A DNA stretch of 64,000 nucleotides from Candidatus Aenigmatarchaeota archaeon (GTDB lineage: Archaea > Aenigmatarchaeota > Aenigmatarchaeia > QMZS01). Location of the stretch: NCBI GenBank assembly GCA_016932615.1, contig JAFGCN010000009.1, forward strand, positions 1-64,000, written 5' to 3'. This document shows positions 52,993 through 60,273 of the stretch, piece by piece (positions within the stretch are counted from its first letter, which is position 1; every line of letters begins with the position of its first letter). The translations under genes were made by a program, and so were the position numbers. The notes beneath the pieces are model-generated. The model was not told the DNA's origin. It made no database searches and saw nothing but the letters and a program-made list of their open reading frames with translations.

Positions 52993-54885
52993 ATGAAGGA
53001 TGACATAACCTCAAAGTATGAGCATAAAGCAGATGATCTTTTTGGGACATTAGAGATACTTAGAATAATTTTGGATTTAGATAAATTCCAGGCCTGGTTT
53101 AGCAAATCATACCAGAAGGATACTAGCGTATTGCTTGAAGGGTACAAATTATTCCTGGAAACCGCACTTCGGACTTTCTTTTACGAAATAGACTCTGACT
53201 GGTCTTTGGGATTGAAGGAAGACGCTATATTCTATCGAGCAGGTCATAGGGGAATTAATCTGGACAAAATCCCCAACACTTGTGAAAAAGTAATTCTGAT
53301 TAAAAATCTGGATAGTATGCGTAGAGATATTAGAAACTCAAGAAATTTTGATGAACTCTATCCATTAACCCAGAAGGTTAGGACTGAGTTGTTAGCCAGG
53401 TTTGTGCCAATCTATGATATGTTTGTTGAGGATAATCTGGGTTTCGGAAAGGATAATGCACTCAGGTATGCTGCGATGTTTCAAGCGCTAATCTTCTTCT
53501 CGGATACTTCTAAGAAGATACCCAAGGGTTATTATTTATTCTCACAAGTTGAGAGTCTTACGCGAAAGCAGTACAATGCTAGCTTTGAGGGATACAAATA
53601 CACCCTTCAATTCTTGTGGGAATCATTATTAGAGAAAGAATCCAAGCCTGAGTTCATTTCCGAAATGATAACTGCAAAAGATTGGTCTATAGATTTAGAC
53701 GTAGATTTCGAGAAGTTAGACGAATCTTTAGAAGCGCTAAAGGAGTCTCCTGGAGAAAGAGAAGACCTCGATAGTTATTTTGGGAGAATAAATGAAGGCC
53801 TCATTAAACCCTTGGAGAAAAGATTAAAATTTAAGTTCATTTCTCAGACGTTACTTTCCATTAAAACGAAGCCCCCCAAAGAGATATTTGGCTCTTTGCT
53901 AAATGTGCCTAAAATGGTGGAGCTAAGTGAGCAAGAGAAACTGAACTGCTTTCTTCTTTGGTATCCTATAGATTATCGTGATTCCTCTAAAGGGGGAGTC
54001 TTTAATGGTTCTTTAATGCTTATGTCCTTGATTGCAGGCTTTTCTGAAATAAAGGTCATGGACAACGTAGACTCTAAGGTTCAGGTCTGTAAATTCATAC
54101 ATCCCGTTGGATGGGCAAAGGATAAAAATGATTATAGCTATGGCATTTTGATTGAATCTTATGGCACATTTGGTTCAGATTTTTCTGGGTGGATTATGTT
54201 CTATGATTGCTGTGGAGATTATTCTGGATTTTCTGGAACCGAACATATGCAAATAGAAGCTATAATCGATTCCTATAAAAAACAAGGCTTAGTAGAGCTT
54301 AGGCAGATGACTATCGGCAAGAGTAGGCTTAGGAAGTATATTGCTAAATCAGTTGTAGGTGAGATATCTACTAAGATAGAGAACGAACTTGAGAAAACTT
54401 CTACGAAGAATAAAGAGCTATCGATAGTAAAGGATGCAAGAGGTTTGGTTAATGAATTATTCTCTTATTATATCCTCTCAAAACGCGATGGCTATGATGT
54501 GGATTGGAATGTTCATGCATCAGGCAAGCAGATAGATATTCGTTTAGAAAACGATGCTGAGGTTCTTTTGATTGAGTGCAAGGTTGACCCAAATAACCTG
54601 GACTTGGGTGATGAGCTACAACATCTTAAAGAGAGATTATCTCGGACTGATACTGAGAAGAAGAAACGAGGTATCTTTTGGTTTTGGGCTAAGCCTAGCG
54701 ATATAACTATTGATCGGATTGAAAAAGAAGGGTTTACCTGTGAGATTATTAAGAATCTCATTCAGAAAGATAGGCATATTAGTAAAAAGAAGCTGGATAC
54801 TTTAAGATATGTTCTCAATTACAAGGGAACTGCTGATAGGGAGGATTCCTTTGATAGTGATATGGGGATTCCTAGATCGATGTAG
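52993..54885 (+). CDS. 630-aa protein with C-terminal PD-(D/E)XK nuclease-like domain
   Basis: The last ~150 residues look like a restriction-endonuclease fold: a helix with Glu488 (VNELFSYYILSKRDGYDVDW), then Asp515 in GKQIDIRL, then Glu528-Cys-Lys530 in VLLIECKV, and Gln542 in the helix ELQHLKERL. This is the E...D-x12-ExK-(Q) order of Mrr-type nucleases. The first 460 residues are helical and then mixed, with no recognised domain. No membrane helix. The frame is A/T-rich with A/T third positions, differing from the chromosome around it. The context (tRNA gene, AbiE pair) suggests mobile defence. Confidence 0.68.
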   Translation: MKDDITSKYEHKADDLFGTLEILRIILDLDKFQAWFSKSYQKDTSVLLEGYKLFLETALRTFFYEIDSDWSLGLKEDAIFYRAGHRGINLDKIPNTCEKVILIKNLDSMRRDIRNSRNFDELYPLTQKVRTELLARFVPIYDMFVEDNLGFGKDNALRYAAMFQALIFFSDTSKKIPKGYYLFSQVESLTRKQYNASFEGYKYTLQFLWESLLEKESKPEFISEMITAKDWSIDLDVDFEKLDESLEALKESPGEREDLDSYFGRINEGLIKPLEKRLKFKFISQTLLSIKTKPPKEIFGSLLNVPKMVELSEQEKLNCFLLWYPIDYRDSSKGGVFNGSLMLMSLIAGFSEIKVMDNVDSKVQVCKFIHPVGWAKDKNDYSYGILIESYGTFGSDFSGWIMFYDCCGDYSGFSGTEHMQIEAIIDSYKKQGLVELRQMTIGKSRLRKYIAKSVVGEISTKIENELEKTSTKNKELSIVKDARGLVNELFSYYILSKRDGYDVDWNVHASGKQIDIRLENDAEVLLIECKVDPNNLDLGDELQHLKERLSRTDTEKKKRGIFWFWAKPSDITIDRIEKEGFTCEIIKNLIQKDRHISKKKLDTLRYVLNYKGTADREDSFDSDMGIPRSM

Positions 54886-55064
54886 CTTTCTCTATTGATA
54901 GCTATGCTAATTGCCCCCGTTATTGGCTAATCACCACCGTTGCCCATCAATTGAAAAAGCGGTTACAACCTCACTACATTTTGCTTGCTATCGTTTCCAA
55001 AACTCTGCTAATTCTTTGTAGGGTGGGTCTTCTCCCACTTAGATTTGTTGCTTTGTCTTATCAC

Positions 55065-55112
55065 AGCTCCCCCTTAAAACCACTTTCCTTTTCTTTCCTC
55101 CTCACCGTCTCA
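55065..55112. repeat. Left copy of a 48-bp direct repeat flanking the AbiE cassette
   Basis: Aligned base by base with 56735-56782, 45 of 48 positions match; a 32-bp core (55076-55107 with 56746-56777) is identical. On the minus strand it would encode the same VRRKEKESGF end as the chromosomal gene, followed by a stop, but without the upstream part of that gene. Confidence 0.85.
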
Positions 55113-55231
55113 CTCCCTTAAACAATCCTTCGGGTGCATGAGGAAATCAAAGCTTTGGATCTCAAGGGATTTGCAGCAGACCTTGGGGATTTTCCGGGGC
55201 AAATGGCTGGCTTTTCTTAAAATCGTACACC

Positions 55232-55255
55232 AAAATTATCAAAAATGATAATTTT
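55232..55255. promoter_or_regulatory. Perfect inverted repeat operator at the abiEi promoter
   Basis: AAAATTATCA-AAAA-TGATAATTTT, a perfect 10-bp inverted repeat with a 4-nt centre, ending 21 nt before the abiEi ATG. It overlaps a TATA-like ttttaaata (55252-55260). AbiEi antitoxins in bacteria repress their own operon by binding inverted repeats at the promoter, so this is the likely autoregulatory site. Confidence 0.65.
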
Positions 55256-55276
55256 AAATACCTGAAATAAGATATT

Positions 55277-55963
55277 ATGGATACCGTGACAATTTTGAGA
55301 AAGCTGGAGTCCAGGCCGGTTTTCAGGGTTCAGGACATAGAGCGGCTCTGCAACTGCGACAGATTATATGCAAGGCAGGTTCTCCACCGGCTTAAGGAGA
55401 AGGGGCATATAAGAAGGGTGACCGAGAACGCCTATACGACAAGCGATGACATTTACGCGATAGCAAGCAACATAGTAAGCCCAAGCTACATCTCTTTTTT
55501 CTCGGCTTCCTATTACCTTGGATATACCGAGCAGATAGTCATTTCAGTGCAGGTTGCAACGACCGTGAGGAAAAAGGAAATCCGCTTTGAGCATTACAAA
55601 ATAGAGTTTGTGCCGATGAAGCACTTTTTTGGCTACAGGAAGGTCAGCACGCCGAAAGGAGATACCTTCGTAGCAGAGGACGAAAAGCTTCTTATCGACT
55701 TGTTCTTGAAGCCGCAAAAGGCGGGAAACTTCGATGAAATAGAAAAGGTTTTCGAGGAGTCAAAAATCGATCCCGCAAAGCTCACTCAATACCTCAAGAG
55801 GGTTGGCAGCCAGTCGGTTACAAAGAGGGTGGGCTGCCTGCTGGAAAAGCTTAAAGGAATCGACCTGTCTAAGGAATTTTCCCTTGACAACAACTATGTA
55901 TTCCTCAACCCATATTCAAAAAAAGGAAAAACCCCCATAAGCAAGTGGAGGGTAAAAGTATGA
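55277..55963 (+). CDS. abiEi: AbiEi-family antitoxin
   Basis: 228 residues. An N-terminal winged helix (VFRVQDIERLCNCDRLYARQ) is followed by the antitoxin domain with SPSYISFFSASYYLGYTEQI, typical of AbiEi. Type IV antitoxins do not bind the toxin but oppose its effect, and they repress the operon. Its stop overlaps the AbiEii start by 4 nt (ATGA). Confidence 0.9.
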   Translation: MDTVTILRKLESRPVFRVQDIERLCNCDRLYARQVLHRLKEKGHIRRVTENAYTTSDDIYAIASNIVSPSYISFFSASYYLGYTEQIVISVQVATTVRKKEIRFEHYKIEFVPMKHFFGYRKVSTPKGDTFVAEDEKLLIDLFLKPQKAGNFDEIEKVFEESKIDPAKLTQYLKRVGSQSVTKRVGCLLEKLKGIDLSKEFSLDNNYVFLNPYSKKGKTPISKWRVKV

Positions 55964-56715
55964 TATCGAGAGAGGATTTGAGGGACTACGCAAGGATAAA
56001 AGGGCTTAACCTTGGGCAGGCGGAAAAAGACTATTTTCAAAACATTATACTTTTCATACTCTTTCAGGAGTATGGCAAAACACTTGTTTTTAAGGGAGGA
56101 ACTGCCCTAAGCAAGTGCTACGGCTCTTCAAGGTTTTCGGAAGACCTTGATTTTACCTGTGGGGAAGATTTCAGGCAGGATATTCTGGAAAGGGGGCTTA
56201 GGAGATTTGGGCTGGAATATTCAGTGAAGTTGAGAGCTTATGCGGTTGGGAAAAAGCTGACCTTGAGGATAAAGGGCCCTTTGTATATAGGCACTCTTCC
56301 AAGCCAGTGCACGCTTATTCTGGACATAAGCTTCAGGGAAAATATTGTACTTACCCCGGAGATAATTCCCCTTGGCAGTCTCTTGAAAGAGATCCCCGGG
56401 TTTAGCGTTTATGTGATGGACGAAAATGAAATCTTTGCCGAAAAAGTGAGGGTGATAATGACAAGAGACAAAGCTCGGGACGTCTATGACCTTTGGTTTC
56501 TGCTGGGCAAGGGCATCAAGTTCGACTTTGGGCTAATAGAGAAGAAGCTCGAATACTACAAAGACTCTTGGAGCAAGGGAAAATTCATAAAGGCGGTGCA
56601 GGACAAGGAAAAAATCTGGAAAACCGAAATGAAGCCGCTTATCGAGAATGTCCCCGAGTTTAAGGAAGTTAAATCCCTTATAGCAAAATCTCTTGAAAAT
56701 GGGCCTGCCGGGTAG
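55960..56715 (+). CDS. abiEii: AbiEii-family nucleotidyltransferase toxin
   Basis: 251 residues from the ATG at 55960. The nucleotidyltransferase motif GGTALSKCY (46-54) and, six residues on, the metal pair in SEDLDF (60-65) are intact, as is the later KVRVIMTRDKARDVYDLWF block. Characterised relatives transfer nucleotides to tRNA acceptor ends and block growth during phage infection. Codon use is closer to the chromosome than that of the A/T-rich block to the left. Confidence 0.92.
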   Translation: MISREDLRDYARIKGLNLGQAEKDYFQNIILFILFQEYGKTLVFKGGTALSKCYGSSRFSEDLDFTCGEDFRQDILERGLRRFGLEYSVKLRAYAVGKKLTLRIKGPLYIGTLPSQCTLILDISFRENIVLTPEIIPLGSLLKEIPGFSVYVMDENEIFAEKVRVIMTRDKARDVYDLWFLLGKGIKFDFGLIEKKLEYYKDSWSKGKFIKAVQDKEKIWKTEMKPLIENVPEFKEVKSLIAKSLENGPAG

Positions 56716-56724
56716 AATTTGAAT

Positions 56725-57033
56725 TTAATCGCATAGCTTCCCCTCAAAACCACTTTCCTTTTCTTTCCTCCTCACCGGCTCAATCTCATGCATGTAAACC
56801 ATGCTTCGGGGATTGAAGGCGTCCCAGTTTCTTAGCTTCATTTCATAGTCGAGGACGACCGGGGCGGACAGGGCGAGGACAGCTATAACAATTGTCGAAA
56901 ACAAAAAGGCCATGAAGAAGCTGTTGAGCATAGATGGCGCAAAGTACGGTGCGCCTTCAGTCAGGCCCCACAGGAGAAACAGGTAACTTCCCATAAAGAA
57001 AATTCCCGCCGGAAGAGCAACCCAAAGCCGCAT
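56725..57033 (-). CDS. Small two-helix membrane protein; 3' end is a repeat/insertion site
   Basis: 102 residues: two membrane helices (about 4-24 and 38-62) and a cytoplasmic tail ending VRRKEKESGFEGKLCD. Family not recognised. The last 48 bp recur at 55065-55112, on the far side of the AbiE genes, so a cassette seems to have entered at this gene's 3' end while leaving the reading frame whole. Confidence 0.65.
   Translation of the reverse strand: MRLWVALPAGIFFMGSYLFLLWGLTEGAPYFAPSMLNSFFMAFLFSTIVIAVLALSAPVVLDYEMKLRNWDAFNPRSMVYMHEIEPVRRKEKESGFEGKLCD
56735..56782. repeat. Right copy of the 48-bp direct repeat, in the 3' end of a gene
   Basis: 45 of 48 bases match 55065-55112. This copy is in its original place, encoding the C-terminus of the minus-strand membrane protein. 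Confidence 0.85.
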
Positions 57034-57129
57034 TAATAGATGGAAGAAGCGATTAATAAACGCCGCGTGGGTTTGGCTATATAAGCTTATGGCTTTTGGG
57101 AGGTACTATCCTGTGCGGCCTCATATATT

Positions 57130-57960
57130 ATGCCGCCCAAAGCCACCGCGCGCCTTTCAGGATTTTCTTGGCCTGAATATGCGCTTTTTCTTCTGCTTGT
57201 CCCCGCAGTGCTAGCCCTGGTTTACCTCCTGCCGGATGCAGCCAGGAGCTTTTTCATCCTTGACCTTCAAAGCCCCACACTTTCGACGATTTTTCTTTCA
57301 AGTTACACGCACTCCTCCTTAAGCCACCTTCTCGGAAACCTTTCCTGGTACCTGGCAATCATTTTTCTTGCCATGCGCCTCGAGCCGGACAGGAGGCGGT
57401 TTCTTCGCTTTTCGCTTCTTGCGTTTTTTGCCCTCCCCTTCATAAGCCACTATCTGGTTTCCATTATCCTGCCCTCGCTAAAGGGAACGTCCCAGGGCTT
57501 TTCCGCAATAGTTTCGGCGTACCTTGGATACCTCCTGTACGTGATTTACGATTACCTCAAAATAAACTATTTTCCAAAAATGCAGTTTTCGTTTCTGTAC
57601 TTTCTCCTGTCCATAAATTTTGTAATCTGGTCGGCGGTTTACGGTATGTGGACCATTTTTTTCCTGATGGTGTTTTTTTCGCTTGCGCTCGCCTATGTAA
57701 ACATTGAGGCAATATTGGAAGTATCGCGTAAGCTCCTCAGACAAAACGCAAAACTTGAAAGGACAAACATACGCAAGCGGCTTTTTGCTTCATTTGCAGC
57801 AGTCCTGCCGTTTTGCTTTTTCATGCTCGCGCCGCTCGACATAGTAAGCGGGGGAGTTTTGATAAACATTCTTGCGCACTACCTGGGGTACGTTTTCGGC
57901 GTCGCGTCAGGCGCAGCTTTAAGCTGGTTTTGCCCGGCCAATCGAAAAGCGCACTCTTGA
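57130..57960 (+). CDS. Rhomboid-like intramembrane serine protease
   Basis: 276 residues, seven or so membrane helices. The rhomboid pattern is visible: SSYTHSSLSHLLGNLSWYL (H-x-x-x-x-x-HLxxN in helix 2), the Ser helix GTSQGFSAIVSAYLG (nucleophile in the G-x-S-x-G-x region), and the His helix AHYLGYVFG. The GxSG is loosened (GTSQGFSA), so the exact nucleophile is uncertain. Strand and spacing suggest its own promoter (tatataagc at about 57078). Confidence 0.7.
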   Translation: MPPKATARLSGFSWPEYALFLLLVPAVLALVYLLPDAARSFFILDLQSPTLSTIFLSSYTHSSLSHLLGNLSWYLAIIFLAMRLEPDRRRFLRFSLLAFFALPFISHYLVSIILPSLKGTSQGFSAIVSAYLGYLLYVIYDYLKINYFPKMQFSFLYFLLSINFVIWSAVYGMWTIFFLMVFFSLALAYVNIEAILEVSRKLLRQNAKLERTNIRKRLFASFAAVLPFCFFMLAPLDIVSGGVLINILAHYLGYVFGVASGAALSWFCPANRKAHS

Positions 57961-58135
57961 AATTTTTCGCTTCGCCAGAATAGACACCGCACAGGATACA
58001 TCTCATTGTAAATTTTTCCCGATACAGGGTTTCGTTTTTGTGCTGACTTGAAAGTATTGAACGAAAATAATATGCAGTATTACTTTTTGATTTTGTTTAA
58101 ATACCGCCCAAAACTATTCTAAATGTGCTGAAAAA

Positions 58136-58345
58136 ATGGTAGGTGAAGAAATACTCAGGTCAAGCTGCACTTCGGTAATCCTCGAGTGCAGGGAAAACAG
58201 CAGAATCGGGCTTGGCGACCTAAAGGCGGGCGCTCTCAAAAGCTTTGAGCAGATAGAGTCCATTGGCGCAGGCATTTCGGAAAAGCTTTCAAAGCTTAAG
58301 GTTGGAGACAGGGTTATTTTGACTTTCCTTACCGCTCCAGAGTAG
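58136..58345 (+). CDS. Small hypothetical protein, 69 aa
   Basis: No family recognised. Mixed sequence with a SFEQIESIGAGISEKLSKL helix and a final strand VGDRVILTFL. TATA-like tgtttaaata at about 58094-58103 lies 33-42 nt upstream, with a natural-looking start. Confidence limited by length. Confidence 0.45.
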   Translation: MVGEEILRSSCTSVILECRENSRIGLGDLKAGALKSFEQIESIGAGISEKLSKLKVGDRVILTFLTAPE

Positions 58346-58390
58346 TGGCTGCTGAAAATATTTTTTCTTTTTTGGAATTTTAATAGGGTG

Positions 58391-59650
58391 CTAAAACTCC
58401 GCAGATACCCGGCTTTTGCTTTCGACCGCTTTTCTGTAGAGGTAAAGCGTGTCTGAGGAAACCTTGTCTATATTGAAGATGTCTTCGGCGCGCTTTCGCC
58501 CAAACTCGCCCATAAGGGCGGCTTTCCGGTTGTCTTTTAAAATTTCATTTATCCCCCAGGCGATGTCTGAAGGGTTCCTCCCGTCGATGTGGATTCCTGT
58601 CTGCTCGTCGCCGTAATTTACGACCTGCTCCCTGAAGCCGGAGATTCCTGAGGCCCCTACTACGAGGGGCCGGGCAAGGCACATGGCTTCAAGAGACACT
58701 ATGCCGAACGGCTCTGAAGTGCTAGGAAAAACACATAGGTCAGCCATAGCATAGTGGGCAATCCTTTCGTCTTCAGGCACGAACTCTGACCTTATCTTTA
58801 CACGGTCCTCGATTCTCATCTTCTTTACAAGCCCGACAAGCTCTTCGTACTGCTCGCCCTTCCCAAGTATAACCAGCTTTGCTTTCGGGTGCTCCTTTAA
58901 GACTTCAGGAAAGCCAAGGACAAGGTTTCTTACGCCTTTTACTTCCGTGAGCCGCCCGACAAAGAGCACGACTTTTTCGTCTTCCTCTATGAAGTACCTT
59001 TCCTTTAGCGCTTTTACCAGCCCCCAGTTCACGTTGTCCGTGCTGTAATAGTCGGGGTTGCAGCCGTTCCAGACCACATTTATTTTCTTTTCCGGGTAGC
59101 CAAGGGAGATAAGGTGGTCTTTCATAGAATATGAAACCGTAATTATCATGTCGGATTTTTCAGCCATGTCGCGCTCGATGTTTTTTATTGTCTGGCTTCC
59201 ATTTCCCACTCTTTGCTGCTCGGTCGAGTGCACGTGGAACACCACCGGGATGTCTGTTGTCTGCTTAATCATGATGCCTGCGGGGGCTGAGAGCCAGTCG
59301 TTTATGACGACAAGGTCATACACGCGCTTTTTTAGCATTTCGTTTACCAATTTTGTCGCGGAGAGGTAATTGTATGCAAAAATTTTGTTGAAAAACGTCA
59401 GGTGCTCGCCCCAGGCCTTTAAGTCCTCGTTCAAGACAAGCTTGAGGAAGTTTGTGCCTTCGAGAATCAGGGGCCTGTGGATGCCAATGTCGCTTACGCG
59501 CTCGTTTGTCCTGAGCGTTCCGTCATTGAGCGTGAAAACATCAATCTCATTTCCGGCGGCCTCAAGCTTTGGCACCATTTCCGCAGCATAAGTGCCAAGC
59601 CCGCCTACAAGCAGGGGAGGATATTCCCATACGAAGTAAGCAATCCTCAT
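58391..59650 (-). CDS. GT4-family glycosyltransferase (glycogen-synthase/phosphatidylinositol mannosyltransferase-like)
   Basis: A retaining GT-B enzyme. The N-terminal motif VWEYPPLLVGGLGTYAAEM and the C-terminal FVGRLTEVKGV and STSEPFGIVSLEA (E-x7-E donor site) are present, and the length (419) is normal. The opening P-P-x-x-x-GGLG(T/V)-y resembles starch/glycogen synthase relatives. Acceptor unknown; a cell-envelope glycan role is plausible beside a polyprenyl phosphate maker elsewhere in the window. Confidence 0.88.
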   Translation of the reverse strand: MRIAYFVWEYPPLLVGGLGTYAAEMVPKLEAAGNEIDVFTLNDGTLRTNERVSDIGIHRPLILEGTNFLKLVLNEDLKAWGEHLTFFNKIFAYNYLSATKLVNEMLKKRVYDLVVINDWLSAPAGIMIKQTTDIPVVFHVHSTEQQRVGNGSQTIKNIERDMAEKSDMIITVSYSMKDHLISLGYPEKKINVVWNGCNPDYYSTDNVNWGLVKALKERYFIEEDEKVVLFVGRLTEVKGVRNLVLGFPEVLKEHPKAKLVILGKGEQYEELVGLVKKMRIEDRVKIRSEFVPEDERIAHYAMADLCVFPSTSEPFGIVSLEAMCLARPLVVGASGISGFREQVVNYGDEQTGIHIDGRNPSDIAWGINEILKDNRKAALMGEFGRKRAEDIFNIDKVSSDTLYLYRKAVESKSRVSAEF

Positions 59651-59723
59651 AACATTACTACCGAATATATAAAAGGGTGTAATCCGGAATCTATATTTAA
59701 CTAAAGCTTAGTACTCCTCTTTG

Positions 59724-60167
59724 CTATGCCTTCTTGGATTTTTCGATTACCCTTACGATGCTTGTCGAGATGGTAAGGGGAATAGGCACAACTGCTTCCA
59801 GAAGCTCGATTGTAAGCTCCTTTTTGGCTTCGTTAAGCCGGACAATCCTTCCCTTTTCGCCCTTGAACGGGCCGCTGAGGATTTCGATTATGTCGCCAGC
59901 GTCAAGCTCTATGGATGGCTTTTCCTTTTCAAGGTATTTCTTGATGTCTGCAATCGTAACCGGCTTTTTAATTATGCCTTTGACGTGGGGGGCTCCGTAA
60001 ATTGCCCGGTTTATGTCTTCCTGGTCTCCATCCAGGAACAAGTACCCTTTAAGCTCGTCAAGAAATATTATTGCGCTTATGTCGAGGTTTCGGATTCTTA
60101 TCTCATCCTCGATATATTTAAGGGCAATTCTCTCCCTTCCAATGACTACTCTAATAGGTACTATCAT
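59724..60167 (-). CDS. spt5: Transcription elongation factor Spt5
   Basis: 147 residues: an NGN domain (IAIIFLDELKGYLFLDGDQ region), then a KOW domain (LDAGDIIEILSGPFKGEKGR). Spt5 binds the RNA polymerase clamp with Spt4 and stabilises elongation. secE and rpl11, often neighbours in archaea, are not adjacent. Confidence 0.94.
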   Translation of the reverse strand: MIVPIRVVIGRERIALKYIEDEIRIRNLDISAIIFLDELKGYLFLDGDQEDINRAIYGAPHVKGIIKKPVTIADIKKYLEKEKPSIELDAGDIIEILSGPFKGEKGRIVRLNEAKKELTIELLEAVVPIPLTISTSIVRVIEKSKKA

Positions 60168-60273
60168 AATAGTTTTCTGAATTTTATAAATAGGTGGTCT
60201 GGGGTGCTTTTGCCGGGCATTCTGGCGTTTTTTGGTCAGTGCGCCAAGGTTTACTTTAAAAAGGGCTATTTTT

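Larger units (their letters stand above)
54886..55276. other. Intergenic 391 nt holding hairpin, direct repeat and AbiE promoter
   Basis: No gene seen. A gtggg-tcttct-cccac hairpin (55023-55038) could end the upstream transcript. The left copy of the direct repeat follows (55065-55112), then the abiEi promoter and operator at the right end. Confidence 0.6.

Noticed and set aside
51497-56800. Integration of the whole accessory region at the tRNA-Gly gene
   Set aside because: No second copy of the tRNA 3' end and no integrase gene could be found between 51.5 and 57 kb, so only the AbiE segment has a supported boundary.
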